NCBI GenBank assembly: GCA_022820995.1
Contig: JAJEEM010000064.1
Span: 98,467-162,466, forward strand
Reading direction: 5' to 3'
DNA: 64,000 nucleotides
From: Gemmatimonadota bacterium
Lineage (GTDB): Bacteria; Gemmatimonadota; Gemmatimonadetes; Palauibacterales; Palauibacteraceae
The first letter of the stretch is position 1, and each line of letters opens with the position of its first letter. Below the pieces are notes generated by a model. That model saw only the letters and a program-made list of their open reading frames with translations. It had not been told where the DNA came from and did not search any database. Made by a program: the position numbers and the translations under genes. This document shows, piece after piece, positions 17,765-27,516 of the stretch.

Positions 17765-19036
17765 TCAGGGTCCGAGCGCGCCGATGGGAATCACGGAGAC
17801 GCCGTCTCGCCGCTTGTACCCGTATCCGGTCCCGACGATGACGCCGAGCGCGGCCGGCTCCCCGCAGCGGTCCGTGTCGACGCGGTCCGCGAACTTGAGC
17901 AGGCTGCGCGCGGCGTCGTCGATCCGGCCCGTCCCAAGCTTGATCTCGAACGCGGCCCACCGATCCGGACCGGCGTCCACGATCGCATCGACTTCGAGGC
18001 CGGTGTTGTCGCGGTAGTGGTACACATCGGCGTCCATGGCCTGCGCATAGACCCGGAGATCCCGCACGACCATCGATTCGAACAGGAACCCGAACCACTC
18101 GAAGTCGCGGAGGAGGTGCTCGGGGCCGGCGCGCAATGCCGCCACCGCGAGGGAAGGGTCGACGAAATGTCGCTTCGGCGCACGCCGCAGTCGCGACCGC
18201 GACCGCAGCCGGGGTGACCACGGCGGCTGGTTCTCCACGACCATGAGGCGTTCCAGGGCCGTCAGGTAACCGCGAGCAGTTTCTTCACCCAGTATGCCTC
18301 CCGGTCCGGCGGTATCTCGAACGATGGTGGCCAGGGAAGCGCACGTAGCGACGTTCCGGGCGAGGGAACGCAGCAACCGGAGAACACGATCCGGGTCCCG
18401 GCGGAGGCCGTCCACGCGCTGGAGGTCGGTCCGGCATATGTCCTGCACATGGTTCCAGTTCGCGCGCTGCGCCTGGTTGGGAGGGGACCGGCGGTATTCG
18501 GGCCATCCGCCGATGCAGATGAGTTCCGCGAGCGTGCGGGCGGACAACTCCGCAGCGAGACTTCGTGCGGGGACACCCTTGAGTGTGTCGCGCAACGATA
18601 TGTTGCCCGTCGACCGGCCCAGTTCGAACAACGACATGGGACGGAGGTGCAGGCGGATGATCCGCCCGGCCCCGGTGTGTCGCGTAATGTCATCGGGCGG
18701 CACGGCCGATCCGGTGAGGATGAAGTGTCCGCGACCGGCGCGTGCGTCGACAGCTCGGCGTACATGGTTCCACACGGCAGGCGCTGTCTGCCACTCGTCG
18801 ATCAGACGAGGCGTCTCGCCGTCGAGGGCCAACGCCGGATCGAAGTCGATCGCCTCCCGCATCGCATGATCTACGTCGAGGAACACAGCGCTTGCCGCTA
18901 CGTGTTTGGCCAGTTCCGTCTTGCCGCAGGCGCGCGCGCCTTCGATCAGGACGGCGCCTGCGGCTTTGAGGCATGACTGCAGCTCCCGTTCCGCGATCCG
19001 CGGGACATAGGTGTGGGTCGTGACGCTCATCATCAT
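17765..19036 (-). CDS. AAA-type ATPase with C-terminal DUF4143/PD-(D/E)XK-like domain
   Basis: A 423-residue protein. The N-terminal P-loop is EGARACGKTELAK (residues about 32-44) with a Walker B-like RLIDEWQ (about 77-83) and sensor segment ILTGSAVPP. The C-terminal DUF4143 half carries a PD-(D/E)XK-like core TGLEVDAIVD...AAFEIKLG. Members of this large family have no settled function; links to mobile or toxin-antitoxin-like genes are suspected. ATG at 19036 is preceded by AGGGTGTGAC. Five copies of a TTGCAA core with 23-24-base spacing lie immediately upstream. A second, divergent member occurs at 48.4 kb. Confidence 0.85.
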   Translation of the reverse strand: MMMSVTTHTYVPRIAERELQSCLKAAGAVLIEGARACGKTELAKHVAASAVFLDVDHAMREAIDFDPALALDGETPRLIDEWQTAPAVWNHVRRAVDARAGRGHFILTGSAVPPDDITRHTGAGRIIRLHLRPMSLFELGRSTGNISLRDTLKGVPARSLAAELSARTLAELICIGGWPEYRRSPPNQAQRANWNHVQDICRTDLQRVDGLRRDPDRVLRLLRSLARNVATCASLATIVRDTAGPGGILGEETARGYLTALERLMVVENQPPWSPRLRSRSRLRRAPKRHFVDPSLAVAALRAGPEHLLRDFEWFGFLFESMVVRDLRVYAQAMDADVYHYRDNTGLEVDAIVDAGPDRWAAFEIKLGTGRIDDAARSLLKFADRVDTDRCGEPAALGVIVGTGYGYKRRDGVSVIPIGALGP

Positions 19037-19060
19037 GTCACACCCTAACTCTTCGATCGT

Positions 19061-19170
19061 GGATTTGCAACGTTTTCACGATGGGATTTGCAACGCAATG
19101 AACCGGGCTATTTGCAACGATACGAAATAGGGTATTTGCAACATACTCAGGGGCCCATGTTGCAATACTC
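19061..19170. repeat. Periodic direct-repeat array upstream of the DUF4143 ATPase gene
   Basis: Five TTGCAA cores at 19065, 19088, 19112, 19136 and 19160, spaced 23, 24, 24 and 24 bases. The first two share GGATTTGCAACG. The third and fourth share TATTTGCAAC, followed by GATAC and ATAC. The fifth is degenerate (TGTTGCAATAC). Sequences between cores differ. The array is AT-rich against a GC-rich background and sits about 25-130 bases upstream of the ATG at 19036. The spacing is near two helical turns, as for iteron-like operators. It is too short and too irregular for CRISPR. Confidence 0.8.
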
Positions 19171-19185
19171 GGAGGGATCTGCGGC

Positions 19186-20391
19186 TCAGCCTCCGTTACG
19201 GCCGGCCAGTTGGCGTTGTTCCCAGGCGCGGACGCGGGGGATCGCGGCGTCGAAGATGCGCTCGTAGTTGAGCCGTTCGACCTGGGCTCGGGCCTCGGGG
19301 TCGAGGCGCTCCCACAGCGGCTGGTACACCGTGTAGTTGGCGACGTAGCCCTCCCAGTCGGCGGGGGCCACGGCGTCGGTGCCGAAGAGGAACCGCGTAG
19401 GATGGCGTTCGATGAGCGTGGTCCACGCTTCGAGGGTCGCGTCGTCGTGGATTACGTACTTCGCCACCTCGTCCCACGAGATGTCGAGGGCGATGTGGTC
19501 GTAGCGCGGGTCGGACAGCCAGCGCTCGAGCCAGGCGACGTGCCCTTCCGCGGGCGCGATGAAGCGGCCCAGGCCGGTGTGGGCCCAGATGATCGTGGTC
19601 TCGGCGTGGCGGGCGAACAGGTCCAGCACTTCCTCCGCGTGATGCGGCGGGTCGCTCGGGCGCACGTGGTCGATGTCGTTGTGGAAGATGACGACGAGGC
19701 CGATCTCCCCCGCCGTGGTCAGGATCCGGTCCAGCGCCGGGTTGCGCAGGCTCGCCGCGTGCCCGGAGACCTTGGACGACACGAACTCCTTGTGGATGCT
19801 GAACTCGCCGATGCCGGCGAACACGCCGGGGAAGGTGAGCAGGACGCGCTCGATGTGGTCGGGGGCGTACATGTCCGCCGGGTTGAAGCCCGTGATCATG
19901 GGGTCGACGCGGCGGCGGCCCTCCTCGGACAGCGACAGGTACTCCCGCGCGATCACGGCGTCCACGAACGAGTAGTAGTAGAGATCTGCGTTCGTACCCA
20001 GGTAGTAGTCCGGCGCATGGTCGCCCGACAGGAAGTAGTCCCACTTCTGCTGCAGCGGGATGCCGAACATGGCCACGCGCCCCACCCGCCCGGCCGTCAT
20101 GTCCAGGAACTCGCGCGCCGCCGGGCCGCGCTGGATGTAGTTCAGGAGATGGAAGTGGGAATCGTTGAAGAGTACGGCTCGGGCCGCCGGCCCCACGGTC
20201 GTGGCTGGCTGCGACGCGCCCGTTTCGGCGGTAGAGGTCGCGGCGACGGCCGGGGACGGGGTGGCGGGCGCGGCGGACGGCGATGCGACCGCCGACGGCG
20301 TCGCACCGGGACCGCGCCCGGTCGCGCAGGCCGCCAGGAGCACGGCCGCCGCCAGTACGCGTCCGGCCCGGCTCGCGGCGAGGGGGCTCAA
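19186..20391 (-). CDS. Amidohydrolase-family lipoprotein
   Basis: A protein of about 401 residues with a lipoprotein signal (LAAAVLLAAC) and a long Ala/Thr/Pro/Ser linker, then a TIM-barrel metal hydrolase of the Amidohydro_2 type. Ligands are visible as HFH in NDSHFHLLN, His in VIFHND, His in WAHTGLG and Asp in FGTDAV. The likely reaction is hydrolysis or decarboxylation of a small exported substrate; I cannot specify it. The best start is TTG at 20391, overlapping the stop of the gamma-glutamyltransferase gene (TTGA), so it is the last gene of that operon. Confidence 0.8.
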   Translation of the reverse strand: MSPLAASRAGRVLAAAVLLAACATGRGPGATPSAVASPSAAPATPSPAVAATSTAETGASQPATTVGPAARAVLFNDSHFHLLNYIQRGPAAREFLDMTAGRVGRVAMFGIPLQQKWDYFLSGDHAPDYYLGTNADLYYYSFVDAVIAREYLSLSEEGRRRVDPMITGFNPADMYAPDHIERVLLTFPGVFAGIGEFSIHKEFVSSKVSGHAASLRNPALDRILTTAGEIGLVVIFHNDIDHVRPSDPPHHAEEVLDLFARHAETTIIWAHTGLGRFIAPAEGHVAWLERWLSDPRYDHIALDISWDEVAKYVIHDDATLEAWTTLIERHPTRFLFGTDAVAPADWEGYVANYTVYQPLWERLDPEARAQVERLNYERIFDAAIPRVRAWEQRQLAGRNGG

Positions 20392-22184
20392 AACGCCACC
20401 GCGGCGCTGTTGTTGCGGTTGTGGGAGGCGGCGCGCAGCTCGCCCGTCTCCGGATCCCGCGAGATCGCGACCCACAGTCCCTCGCCGCCGAAACGGGCCT
20501 CCATCGGGAAGATCTCCTCGTACGCGTATCCCGTCCCGTCGAGGACTTCGCGCGGGAACTTCCCGCCCGGCACGCGGAAGGTCATCAGGCCCGTCGCCGG
20601 ATCGGTATTCGGCAGGAAGAAGTCGGGTGTATCGATCGCCTCGTCCACCGTCATCCCGAAGCGCATGAAATTCAGCAACCCCTGGAAGGTCCGCTGGTGG
20701 AGGCCCGACCCCATCGAGGCGAAGCCGAGCACGGGCCGCCCGTCGCGGAACAGGATGCCCGTCTGAGTGGGAGCCGGCAGCCGCGATCCCGGTTCGAGGC
20801 GGGCGATCTGCGCCTGCTGGAAGGAGGCCGGATCCCCGATCGTGATCCCGTCCACGACGATCGCCGTCTTGCCCCAGAGGACCGCGTTGATGCTGTGCGT
20901 GATCGCGGCGATGTTGCCCTCGGCGTCGATGGCGACCACGTCATCGGAGTGGCCGGGGCCGCGCGGCGCCCAGTTGCCGAAGGGCAGCCCGGCCTGCATG
21001 ACGTTCCAGAGCCGGTCGGCGTGGTCCGGCGTGACGCGCGCCTCCGGGGTGAACTCGCCGCCGACGAGCGACGCGGCCATTTCCGGCGGCAGGAAGTCGA
21101 GCAGCGAGGCGCGGGTCACGTCGAGCGCGGTCCGCAGGGCCTCCGGCGATACCGTCCAGTGGCCCGCATCGAGCAGCCCGGAAGCCGCCGCGAGCCGCTG
21201 CGCTTCGATCATCGCCACCCCGCCCGCGTTCGGCGGAGGGTTCGTGTACAGCTCCCAGCCGTCTCCCAGGCCCGCCACGAGCGGCTCGTCCCAGATGACC
21301 TCGTAGGCCGCGAGGTCCTCGACCGTCATCCGGCCCCCGTCGGCCTGGATCGCGGCCGCCGCCTTCCCGGCCCACGGGCCGCCGTACATGTAGCCGATCC
21401 CCTGCTCCGCCACCGCGCGCAGCGTCGCCGCCAGCGCGGGCTGGCGCAGCACATCCCCCTCGACGTACGCCGAGCCGTCCTCCTTCAGGAAGGTCGCCTT
21501 CGTCTCGGGAAGCCGGGCGAGATCGGCCGCGCGCCCCTCCCAGTAGCCCTCCACCTTCTTCGAGATCGGGAAGCCCTGCTCTGCCACGTGGATCGAGGGC
21601 TTGAAGATCTCCGCCCACGGGAGCCGCCCGAACCGCTCGTGCGCGGCCCCGACGCCCTTCATGAACCCGCCGACGAGCGCGGTCCGCCCGCTCACCTCGG
21701 TGCCGTACATCCCGTCGGGAGAAGAGAGGTCGATCCCGCCGGGAATGTTCGCCGGATCGTCCTCTCCGAGCACCGTGTTCCACTCGGCGTTCATCGTGTG
21801 GACGCGATCCGTGCCCGCGTCGTAGTACACGAGCGACATGATGCCGAAGTAGCTGATCGGCGCCCCGGCGGTGAGCGCGACCTGCATGAGCGAGGTCGTC
21901 ATCGCCGCGTCGATCGCGTTCCCTCCCTGCTTCAGCGCCTCCAGTCCGGCACGCGCCGCGAGCCCGTTGTAGGCGACGGCGACCGCTCCGCGCTCCCCCG
22001 CCGCGACGCCGGCTTCCGTCCGGTCCACGAGCTGCGCCTCCATGAACCGCTCGTAGTCGACGGCCCAGCGCTCCGGCGAGAGATCCGGCTCCGCCTGACA
22101 CGCCGCGAGCACCGCCAGGGAGGCGACGCACGCGAGGAGGCCGCACACGGACCGGCCCGCGGGGCCGCTCGCGGCCGGGCTCAT
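20388..22184 (-). CDS. Gamma-glutamyltransferase-family lipoprotein (Ntn hydrolase)
   Basis: A 598-residue protein with a lipoprotein signal ending LAVLAAC. It has family blocks GLAARAGLEALKQGGNAIDAA near the N-terminus, NPPPNAGGVAMIEAQRL, GNIAAITHSINAVLWG and FASMGSGLHQ. It should cleave gamma-glutamyl amides outside the cytoplasm. The odd point is at the autocleavage site: where E. coli enzyme has Thr-Thr-His (TTHYSVVD) this protein reads SDDVVAID, so the aligned nucleophile is Ser. The ATG at 22184 overlaps the S9 peptidase stop (ATGA), indicating an operon. Confidence 0.85.
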   Translation of the reverse strand: MSPAASGPAGRSVCGLLACVASLAVLAACQAEPDLSPERWAVDYERFMEAQLVDRTEAGVAAGERGAVAVAYNGLAARAGLEALKQGGNAIDAAMTTSLMQVALTAGAPISYFGIMSLVYYDAGTDRVHTMNAEWNTVLGEDDPANIPGGIDLSSPDGMYGTEVSGRTALVGGFMKGVGAAHERFGRLPWAEIFKPSIHVAEQGFPISKKVEGYWEGRAADLARLPETKATFLKEDGSAYVEGDVLRQPALAATLRAVAEQGIGYMYGGPWAGKAAAAIQADGGRMTVEDLAAYEVIWDEPLVAGLGDGWELYTNPPPNAGGVAMIEAQRLAAASGLLDAGHWTVSPEALRTALDVTRASLLDFLPPEMAASLVGGEFTPEARVTPDHADRLWNVMQAGLPFGNWAPRGPGHSDDVVAIDAEGNIAAITHSINAVLWGKTAIVVDGITIGDPASFQQAQIARLEPGSRLPAPTQTGILFRDGRPVLGFASMGSGLHQRTFQGLLNFMRFGMTVDEAIDTPDFFLPNTDPATGLMTFRVPGGKFPREVLDGTGYAYEEIFPMEARFGGEGLWVAISRDPETGELRAASHNRNNSAAVAF

Positions 22185-24310
22185 TGATCGGAGGTCGCGG
22201 AGGAACGGAGCCACTGCTCCCACCATTCGAGCTGGACCCACATCCGGTGCACCATGCGCCACGGGGTCCATCCCCCGTGGTAGGAGTCGGGGTAGCGCAC
22301 GAACTTCGCGGGCACCTGCTGCTTCCGGAGCGCCACGTACATCTGCTCCGCCTCCTCGATCGGCACCCGGTGGTCCGATTCCCCGTGGACGAAGAGGGTC
22401 GGCGTCGTCACGCCCTTCGCGTGGATGATGGGGGAGGAACGCAGCAGGTTCTCCAGCCCGCGCTCCTCCCACGGCGGGCCATAGAACTCGCTCTCCTTGG
22501 TGCGCGGGATGTCGGCCACCGCGTAGTCGCTCACCCAGTTCGAGATCGATGCCCCCGCGACGGCGGCCGCGAAGCGGTCCGTCTGCGTGATGACCCAGTT
22601 CGTCAGGTATCCCCCGTAGGAATAGCCGGTCACGCCCATGCGCGCGGTGTCGATGTCGTAGGTCTCGATCGCGTGGTCGACGCCCGCCATCACATCGTCG
22701 TAGTCGTTGAAGCCCCAGCCGCCCCACGTCCCCCAGCGGAAGTCCTCTCCGTAGCCGGTCGAGGCCCGCGGATTCGTGAACAGGACCATGTAGCCCTGTC
22801 CCGCGAGGAGCTGCTGGTCGAACGAGAAGGTGTTTCCGTAGGCCCCGTGCGGTCCGCCGTGCATCTGGAGGACCATCGGGAATCCGCCCTGCCCCGGGGC
22901 GTAGCCGCGCGCGGGGAGCATCCAGCCCTCGACCTCCGTCCCGTCGGGACTCCGGAACGAGAGCCGTTCCGGGCTGGACAGTTCGATCTCGGCGAGCAGG
23001 TCGCAATTCACCTCGCTCAGCCGCACCTCGTCGTCCGCGTCCGCCCCCACGTTCGCGACCCGGATGTCGCCCGGTTCCGTCGGCGCCGTGGCCCGGAACG
23101 CGACGCTCGAGAAATCCTCCGAGAAGGAGAAGCTCCCGAGCCGGCGGTCCCCCTCCGTCACCTGCTCGACCGGTCCCCCTCCCTCGGCGACGCGGAAGAG
23201 GTGCGTGTTGCCGCGAATCCCGGCTGAGAAGTAGACGTGTCCGCCGTCCGCGCTCACGATGGGTCCGCCGGGGATGAGGTCCCACTCCGCGGTGAGATTG
23301 CGGAGCCGCGCCCCGTTCTGCGCGTCGAATACGAACAGGTCGTTCGGCGCCCCGCGGTCGCGCGCCTCCGCGATGATGATGTCGAGGCCTTCGTTGCCCC
23401 GGACGACGAGCCGCTCGCCGTCGGCGGACCAGGCCGGGGAGGAGTAGTTGTATCCGTCGTCCGTGAGCCGGTTCACGTCGCCGTCGAGGTCGACGACCCA
23501 GAGGTCCGACCGCTCGTACGAGTGTTCATCGCGCTGGTGGGCGTCGGCGGTGAACGCGAGCCGGCGGCCATCCGGACTCCAGGCGAGCCCGGAGGCATCG
23601 AAGCCGAGTTCCGTGAGCTGGCGCGCTTCGCCTCCTTCCGCCGGCAGCAGGTACACCTCGCGGGGAGGCGTCGCGTTCGGGTCGCGCGGGTCCGGCAGGT
23701 AGCCCCGCCGGTCGAAGCGATAGTTCATCCAGTCGTACTCGCGTCCGTCGAACCGCTCCACCGTGCGGCGCTCGAAGTCGGAGGCGTAGGACGGCTCCGG
23801 CGGCGGCCCGGGGGGCGTCGACCGCGTGAACGCGATCCAGCGGCCGTCCGGACTGAAGACGGGCGAGCCCCGCAGCCCCTCGAGCCGGAACGCCTCGCCG
23901 GCCGGCCGGTCCATGCGGAGGAACCACGTGCTCCCGGTGCCCGACCCGCCCGGGTCCGGCCGGTTCGACGTGAAGACGAGGTGGCGGCCGTCCGGGGTCC
24001 AGCGGGGCGAGGAGGCGCTGAAGCTCGGACTCGTCACCCGCGTCGCCTCCCCGGAGCCGTCCGCGTTTGCGAGCCGGATCTCGCTGTGGCGACGGTTCTC
24101 CTCCTCGAGGACCCACGTCACGACGTAGGCCACGCGCGATCCATCGGGCGAAAGGGCCGGGCTCCCCGCGTCCTTCAACCGGTAGTAGTCCGCGAGTTCG
24201 AGCGGCCGTCCCTCCTGCGAGGCGAGCGGGGCCGGTACGACGGCGCTGTGGACAGTGAAGGCCGCGACCGCCGCGACCGACGAGAACAGGGACGAGAAGC
24301 GAACGCGCAT
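22181..24310 (-). CDS. S9 prolyl-oligopeptidase-family serine peptidase, exported
   Basis: A 709-residue protein with a signal peptide (about 1-30). An N-terminal beta-propeller has PD40-type repeats ([41 protein letters not shown]). The C-terminal alpha/beta-hydrolase domain has [11 protein letters not shown] (nucleophile Ser), [17 protein letters not shown] (Asp) and YHGGW (His). It cleaves short peptides, usually as a dipeptidyl or acylaminoacyl peptidase. The stop overlaps the gamma-glutamyltransferase start; the PQQ/heme gene lies 29 bases upstream. Catalytic residues are intact. Confidence 0.93.
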   Translation of the reverse strand: MRVRFSSLFSSVAAVAAFTVHSAVVPAPLASQEGRPLELADYYRLKDAGSPALSPDGSRVAYVVTWVLEEENRRHSEIRLANADGSGEATRVTSPSFSASSPRWTPDGRHLVFTSNRPDPGGSGTGSTWFLRMDRPAGEAFRLEGLRGSPVFSPDGRWIAFTRSTPPGPPPEPSYASDFERRTVERFDGREYDWMNYRFDRRGYLPDPRDPNATPPREVYLLPAEGGEARQLTELGFDASGLAWSPDGRRLAFTADAHQRDEHSYERSDLWVVDLDGDVNRLTDDGYNYSSPAWSADGERLVVRGNEGLDIIIAEARDRGAPNDLFVFDAQNGARLRNLTAEWDLIPGGPIVSADGGHVYFSAGIRGNTHLFRVAEGGGPVEQVTEGDRRLGSFSFSEDFSSVAFRATAPTEPGDIRVANVGADADDEVRLSEVNCDLLAEIELSSPERLSFRSPDGTEVEGWMLPARGYAPGQGGFPMVLQMHGGPHGAYGNTFSFDQQLLAGQGYMVLFTNPRASTGYGEDFRWGTWGGWGFNDYDDVMAGVDHAIETYDIDTARMGVTGYSYGGYLTNWVITQTDRFAAAVAGASISNWVSDYAVADIPRTKESEFYGPPWEERGLENLLRSSPIIHAKGVTTPTLFVHGESDHRVPIEEAEQMYVALRKQQVPAKFVRYPDSYHGGWTPWRMVHRMWVQLEWWEQWLRSSATSDQ

Positions 24311-24339
24311 CGCGAGCCTCCTGGGGCGGACCCGGCTGC

Positions 24340-26244
24340 CTAGCGAGGCAGCCGGTAGGCGAGAAGAAGGTTTCCGGGCATCTGGCTGAACATGTCGTAT
24401 CCCGAGTTGACGAGGACATAGCCGCGCGCGACGACGGGTCCGGGTCCGTCGAGGGCGCCGCCACGGCCCGGCACGCCGTTCACGGTCTCGAATTCGCGCG
24501 CGGTGTCGACATCCCAGAGAAGCGAGCCATCCTCCGTGGAAAAGGCGCGCAGGTGGCCGTCCAGGCTCCCGGCGAACACGGCCCCTTCGATCGCGGTGGG
24601 GGCCGCGGAGAAGAAGGGCATGCAACCCGCGCGATCTCCGCACGCGGACGGATCGGGGGGAACGTGCCACAGGACTTCCCCGCCGGAGAGTTCCAGGGCA
24701 TAGACGCCGGGCGTGGGCGGATCCTCCGCGTTCATCTGCGTGGAGGCGCCGGACCGCGGGTCCGAGATGATGGCGAACGGGTTGTCGACGTTCGGCACGT
24801 AGGCGCGGCGTCCGTCGGACGCGAGGCCCCAGTGGATGCCGCCGAGGGAGCTCCCGCGCCCGACCCGGCGCGCCCACACGAGTTCCCCCTCCGACTCGGG
24901 ATCCAGGGCCCACACCATGCCGGATTTCTGGCCGGCGACGAGGAGCTGGGACCCGTCCTCGGCAGTGACGATGATCGGGGCCATCCCGAAGTCGTGATCC
25001 GGCCCCGTCGGCGCCGGACAGTTCTGGAACCGGCGCGAAAGGCAGGACATGTTCCAGGCGTCGTCTTCCCGCCCCTGGAAGGTCCAGCGGGCTTCGCCCG
25101 TCTCCATGTCGAGCGCGGTGATCGCGTCGCTCCCGCCCGTCGCCGGCCGGGTATAGTTCTCTCCGGTCCCGATGTAGAGGAGGCCGCGCGCGGCGTCGAC
25201 CGTCGGGCTCGACCACACCGGCGCCCCGGAAGGTGCGAAGAGCCGGGTCCCGGCCTCGTTCTCTCCGGTGTGTCTCGGTTCCTCGGCCACGGTCCGGAAC
25301 TCCCACAGCGGCTCGCCCGTCTCCGCCGAGAAGGCGGCGACGCCTCCGCTGGACGTGCAGCACTCGTAGGCCGGATCGCCGGCGCTGATGATCTCCATCG
25401 AGGAGAGGGGGACGAAGACGCGGCCCTCGTGGACGGCCACGCTCCCCGTGACGACGTGATCCGCGTGGGTCCCGGCGGCGGCGCGCCAGTGGAGGGCGCC
25501 GGTCGTCGCATCGATCGCGTACACGTTCGTGGCGAAGTCGGCGAAGAAGGCGGACTGCCCGCCGTCGGGACCGTCGCCGATCGCGATCGCGCCGCGCACG
25601 GCGGCGTCGCCCGAGAACACCCAGTGCACGCAACCGCTCTCCAGGTCGATGGAATACACCTCGCCGTACGCCGAGCCGACGATGATCCGGTCGTCGATCA
25701 CCGCCGGTTTCGAGCGCACCTGGCTCACGTCCGGGAAGCCGAAGGCCCAGGCGAGTTCGAGGTTCGGAAGGTCCGCGGCCGTGAGTCCCGCGCGGGCCGC
25801 ATCCGCGAAGCCCGTCTCGCCGCCGCCGCCACCCCAGCCCGACCAGTGCACGACGCCCTCGGCACCGGGCGCGCTCGCGCAGAAGGCGGAAGACGCGAGA
25901 CGGGTCTCGACCAGCGTCTCGCCGGTGAGCCACTCCGCCACGGCGCGGCGCTCGTCCGCCGTGAGATCCTCGCCGTGCCGGCGCATGCGGCCGCCCTCCA
26001 GCGAACTGAGGACCGCCCGGGGCGTCATCGCTCCCAGCGTGGTGAGGCCGGGAGCGCGCACCGTGCGCTGGCCGGAATGACACTCCGCGCACGAGGCGGC
26101 GTACACGCGCATGCCGGGACTGCCATCCATGGGGGGCGGGTCGAGCAGCCCCCGCGCCGGCTCCTGGGCGGCGGCCGGCCCGGCTCCGGTGGCCAGGGCA
26201 CTCCCGGCAAGTACGGCGGCGAAGGCAGCGGCAACGATGCGCAT
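24340..26244 (-). CDS. PQQ-type beta-propeller protein with N-terminal heme c site
   Basis: A 634-residue exported protein: signal peptide 1-27, one heme c motif CAECH at residues 52-56, then a beta-propeller with tryptophan-docking-type repeats (VYSIDLESGCVHWVFSG, VYAIDATTGALHWRAAAG, ALDMETGEARWTFQG, ALELSGGEVLWHV). It resembles quinohemoprotein alcohol or polyvinyl-alcohol dehydrogenases, but heme-first order and the vicinal Cys pair in YECCTSSGG need structural checking before PQQ binding is assumed. Likely a periplasmic dehydrogenase passing electrons to a cytochrome. It lies in the same-strand series with the S9 peptidase. Confidence 0.8.
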   Translation of the reverse strand: MRIVAAAFAAVLAGSALATGAGPAAAQEPARGLLDPPPMDGSPGMRVYAASCAECHSGQRTVRAPGLTTLGAMTPRAVLSSLEGGRMRRHGEDLTADERRAVAEWLTGETLVETRLASSAFCASAPGAEGVVHWSGWGGGGGETGFADAARAGLTAADLPNLELAWAFGFPDVSQVRSKPAVIDDRIIVGSAYGEVYSIDLESGCVHWVFSGDAAVRGAIAIGDGPDGGQSAFFADFATNVYAIDATTGALHWRAAAGTHADHVVTGSVAVHEGRVFVPLSSMEIISAGDPAYECCTSSGGVAAFSAETGEPLWEFRTVAEEPRHTGENEAGTRLFAPSGAPVWSSPTVDAARGLLYIGTGENYTRPATGGSDAITALDMETGEARWTFQGREDDAWNMSCLSRRFQNCPAPTGPDHDFGMAPIIVTAEDGSQLLVAGQKSGMVWALDPESEGELVWARRVGRGSSLGGIHWGLASDGRRAYVPNVDNPFAIISDPRSGASTQMNAEDPPTPGVYALELSGGEVLWHVPPDPSACGDRAGCMPFFSAAPTAIEGAVFAGSLDGHLRAFSTEDGSLLWDVDTAREFETVNGVPGRGGALDGPGPVVARGYVLVNSGYDMFSQMPGNLLLAYRLPR

Positions 26245-26345
26245 CGGGCGTTTCTCCGGAACGGGGTCGAGAGAACCCGTGGAACATAGGCCCTCACGTT
26301 CCGTCGCGGCACGGCGCGACGCCAGCGGCGGTCGCGCGCGGACCG

Positions 26346-27506
26346 CTAGCGGCGGATGGGGCGCGCGGCCTCGATCACGCGGTGCACGATGAGATCGGCC
26401 ACCGCGTCGGCCTGTCTGCCGTCGTGGTCGCCGGTGCCGCGCCAGTGGGTCTGGGCCACGACGACGAGCTGCCGATCCGGCACGACCCACACGAACTGGC
26501 CCCCGTAGCCCCACATCACGAACGCGGACACGTCGTCGCCGCCGCCCCGGCGGTCGCTCCACGTCTGATAGCCGTACCCCGCGTCGCGCAGGACGTAACC
26601 GATGTCGCCCACCTCGACGCGCCGCCCGATCTGTGCCTCCACCCAGCTCCGGGAAACGATCTGCCGCGAGCCGGAACGTCCGCCCTGCAGCAGAAGCTGT
26701 CCGACCTTCGCGGCGTCCCGCGGACGGAGCGCCAGCGCGGCGCCGCCCACGATCACGCTGTCCTGCATCACCGGCCAGCGATTGTTCCCGATCCCCAGCG
26801 GGCCCAGCAACTCCCGCTCGGCGAACTCCAGCGCGCTGCCCTCGACGGCCTTCTCCACGATCACCGTGAGCAGGTGCGACCCGCCGGTGTTGTAGATGAA
26901 CCGCCGGCCCGGCGGGGCGACGATGGGCAGATCGAGGACGTACCCGACCGGCCGGCCGGAACGGACCCACGGACCGAAGTCCTCCTCGTCGGACCACTGC
27001 ATGCCGCTCGTCATCGTAAGGAGGTCGCGCACGCGGATGCCGCCATGCTCGGACCGCAGCGACGGATGCCGCAGCCAGTCCGTCATCATGTCTTCCGGCG
27101 CCAGGAGCCCCCGGTCCGAGGCGAGGCCGACGAGCAGCGCCGTGACCGTCTTCGTGACGGACCGCATGTCGAAGGCCGAGTCCCGGTGCATGCCGCCGAA
27201 GTACGCCTCCTCGACGAGCCGCCCGTTCCGGACCGCGACGAGCGACCGGATGTTCGGCACGGCGCCCGCCGCGTCCGCGAACGCGTCCCCCAGCAACTCC
27301 GGATCGAACCCCTCCGCTTCGGGTGTCGACGTCGCCCACGCGCGCGACAGGTCGATCGGCGCGGGCGCCGGATCGGGTCCGGCCCCGGGATCCTCCGGAT
27401 CCGCCGGCGCAACCGGGTCGCCGCACGCCGCCAGCCCCGCCAGTGCCGCCGCACGGAGAGTGCCCGTCAGACGGAGAGCGCACTCCTTGCGACCTCGTCC
27501 CCGCAA
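26346..27506 (-). CDS. Class C beta-lactamase-related serine hydrolase, lipoprotein
   Basis: A protein of about 386 residues with lipobox-like LAGLAAC and a Pro/Asp-rich linker. The active-site motif is SVTK (in DMRSVTKTVTALLVG), with Tyr-x-Asn as YNTG. The family includes esterases, D-amino-acid peptidases and penicillin-binding-protein homologues; true beta-lactamase activity is not implied. The reading frame begins at TTG 27506, 10 bases after the sterol desaturase-like stop; the exact start is uncertain because an AAGGAG lies inside the first codons. Confidence 0.8.
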   Translation of the reverse strand: MRGRGRKECALRLTGTLRAAALAGLAACGDPVAPADPEDPGAGPDPAPAPIDLSRAWATSTPEAEGFDPELLGDAFADAAGAVPNIRSLVAVRNGRLVEEAYFGGMHRDSAFDMRSVTKTVTALLVGLASDRGLLAPEDMMTDWLRHPSLRSEHGGIRVRDLLTMTSGMQWSDEEDFGPWVRSGRPVGYVLDLPIVAPPGRRFIYNTGGSHLLTVIVEKAVEGSALEFAERELLGPLGIGNNRWPVMQDSVIVGGAALALRPRDAAKVGQLLLQGGRSGSRQIVSRSWVEAQIGRRVEVGDIGYVLRDAGYGYQTWSDRRGGGDDVSAFVMWGYGGQFVWVVPDRQLVVVAQTHWRGTGDHDGRQADAVADLIVHRVIEAARPIRR

Positions 27507-27516
27507 AGCCCGCCGC

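Noticed and set aside
19061..19170. Possible CRISPR array
   Set aside because: Cores of only 6-12 bases, 23-24 base period and no true spacers or cas genes; better read as operator-like repeats.
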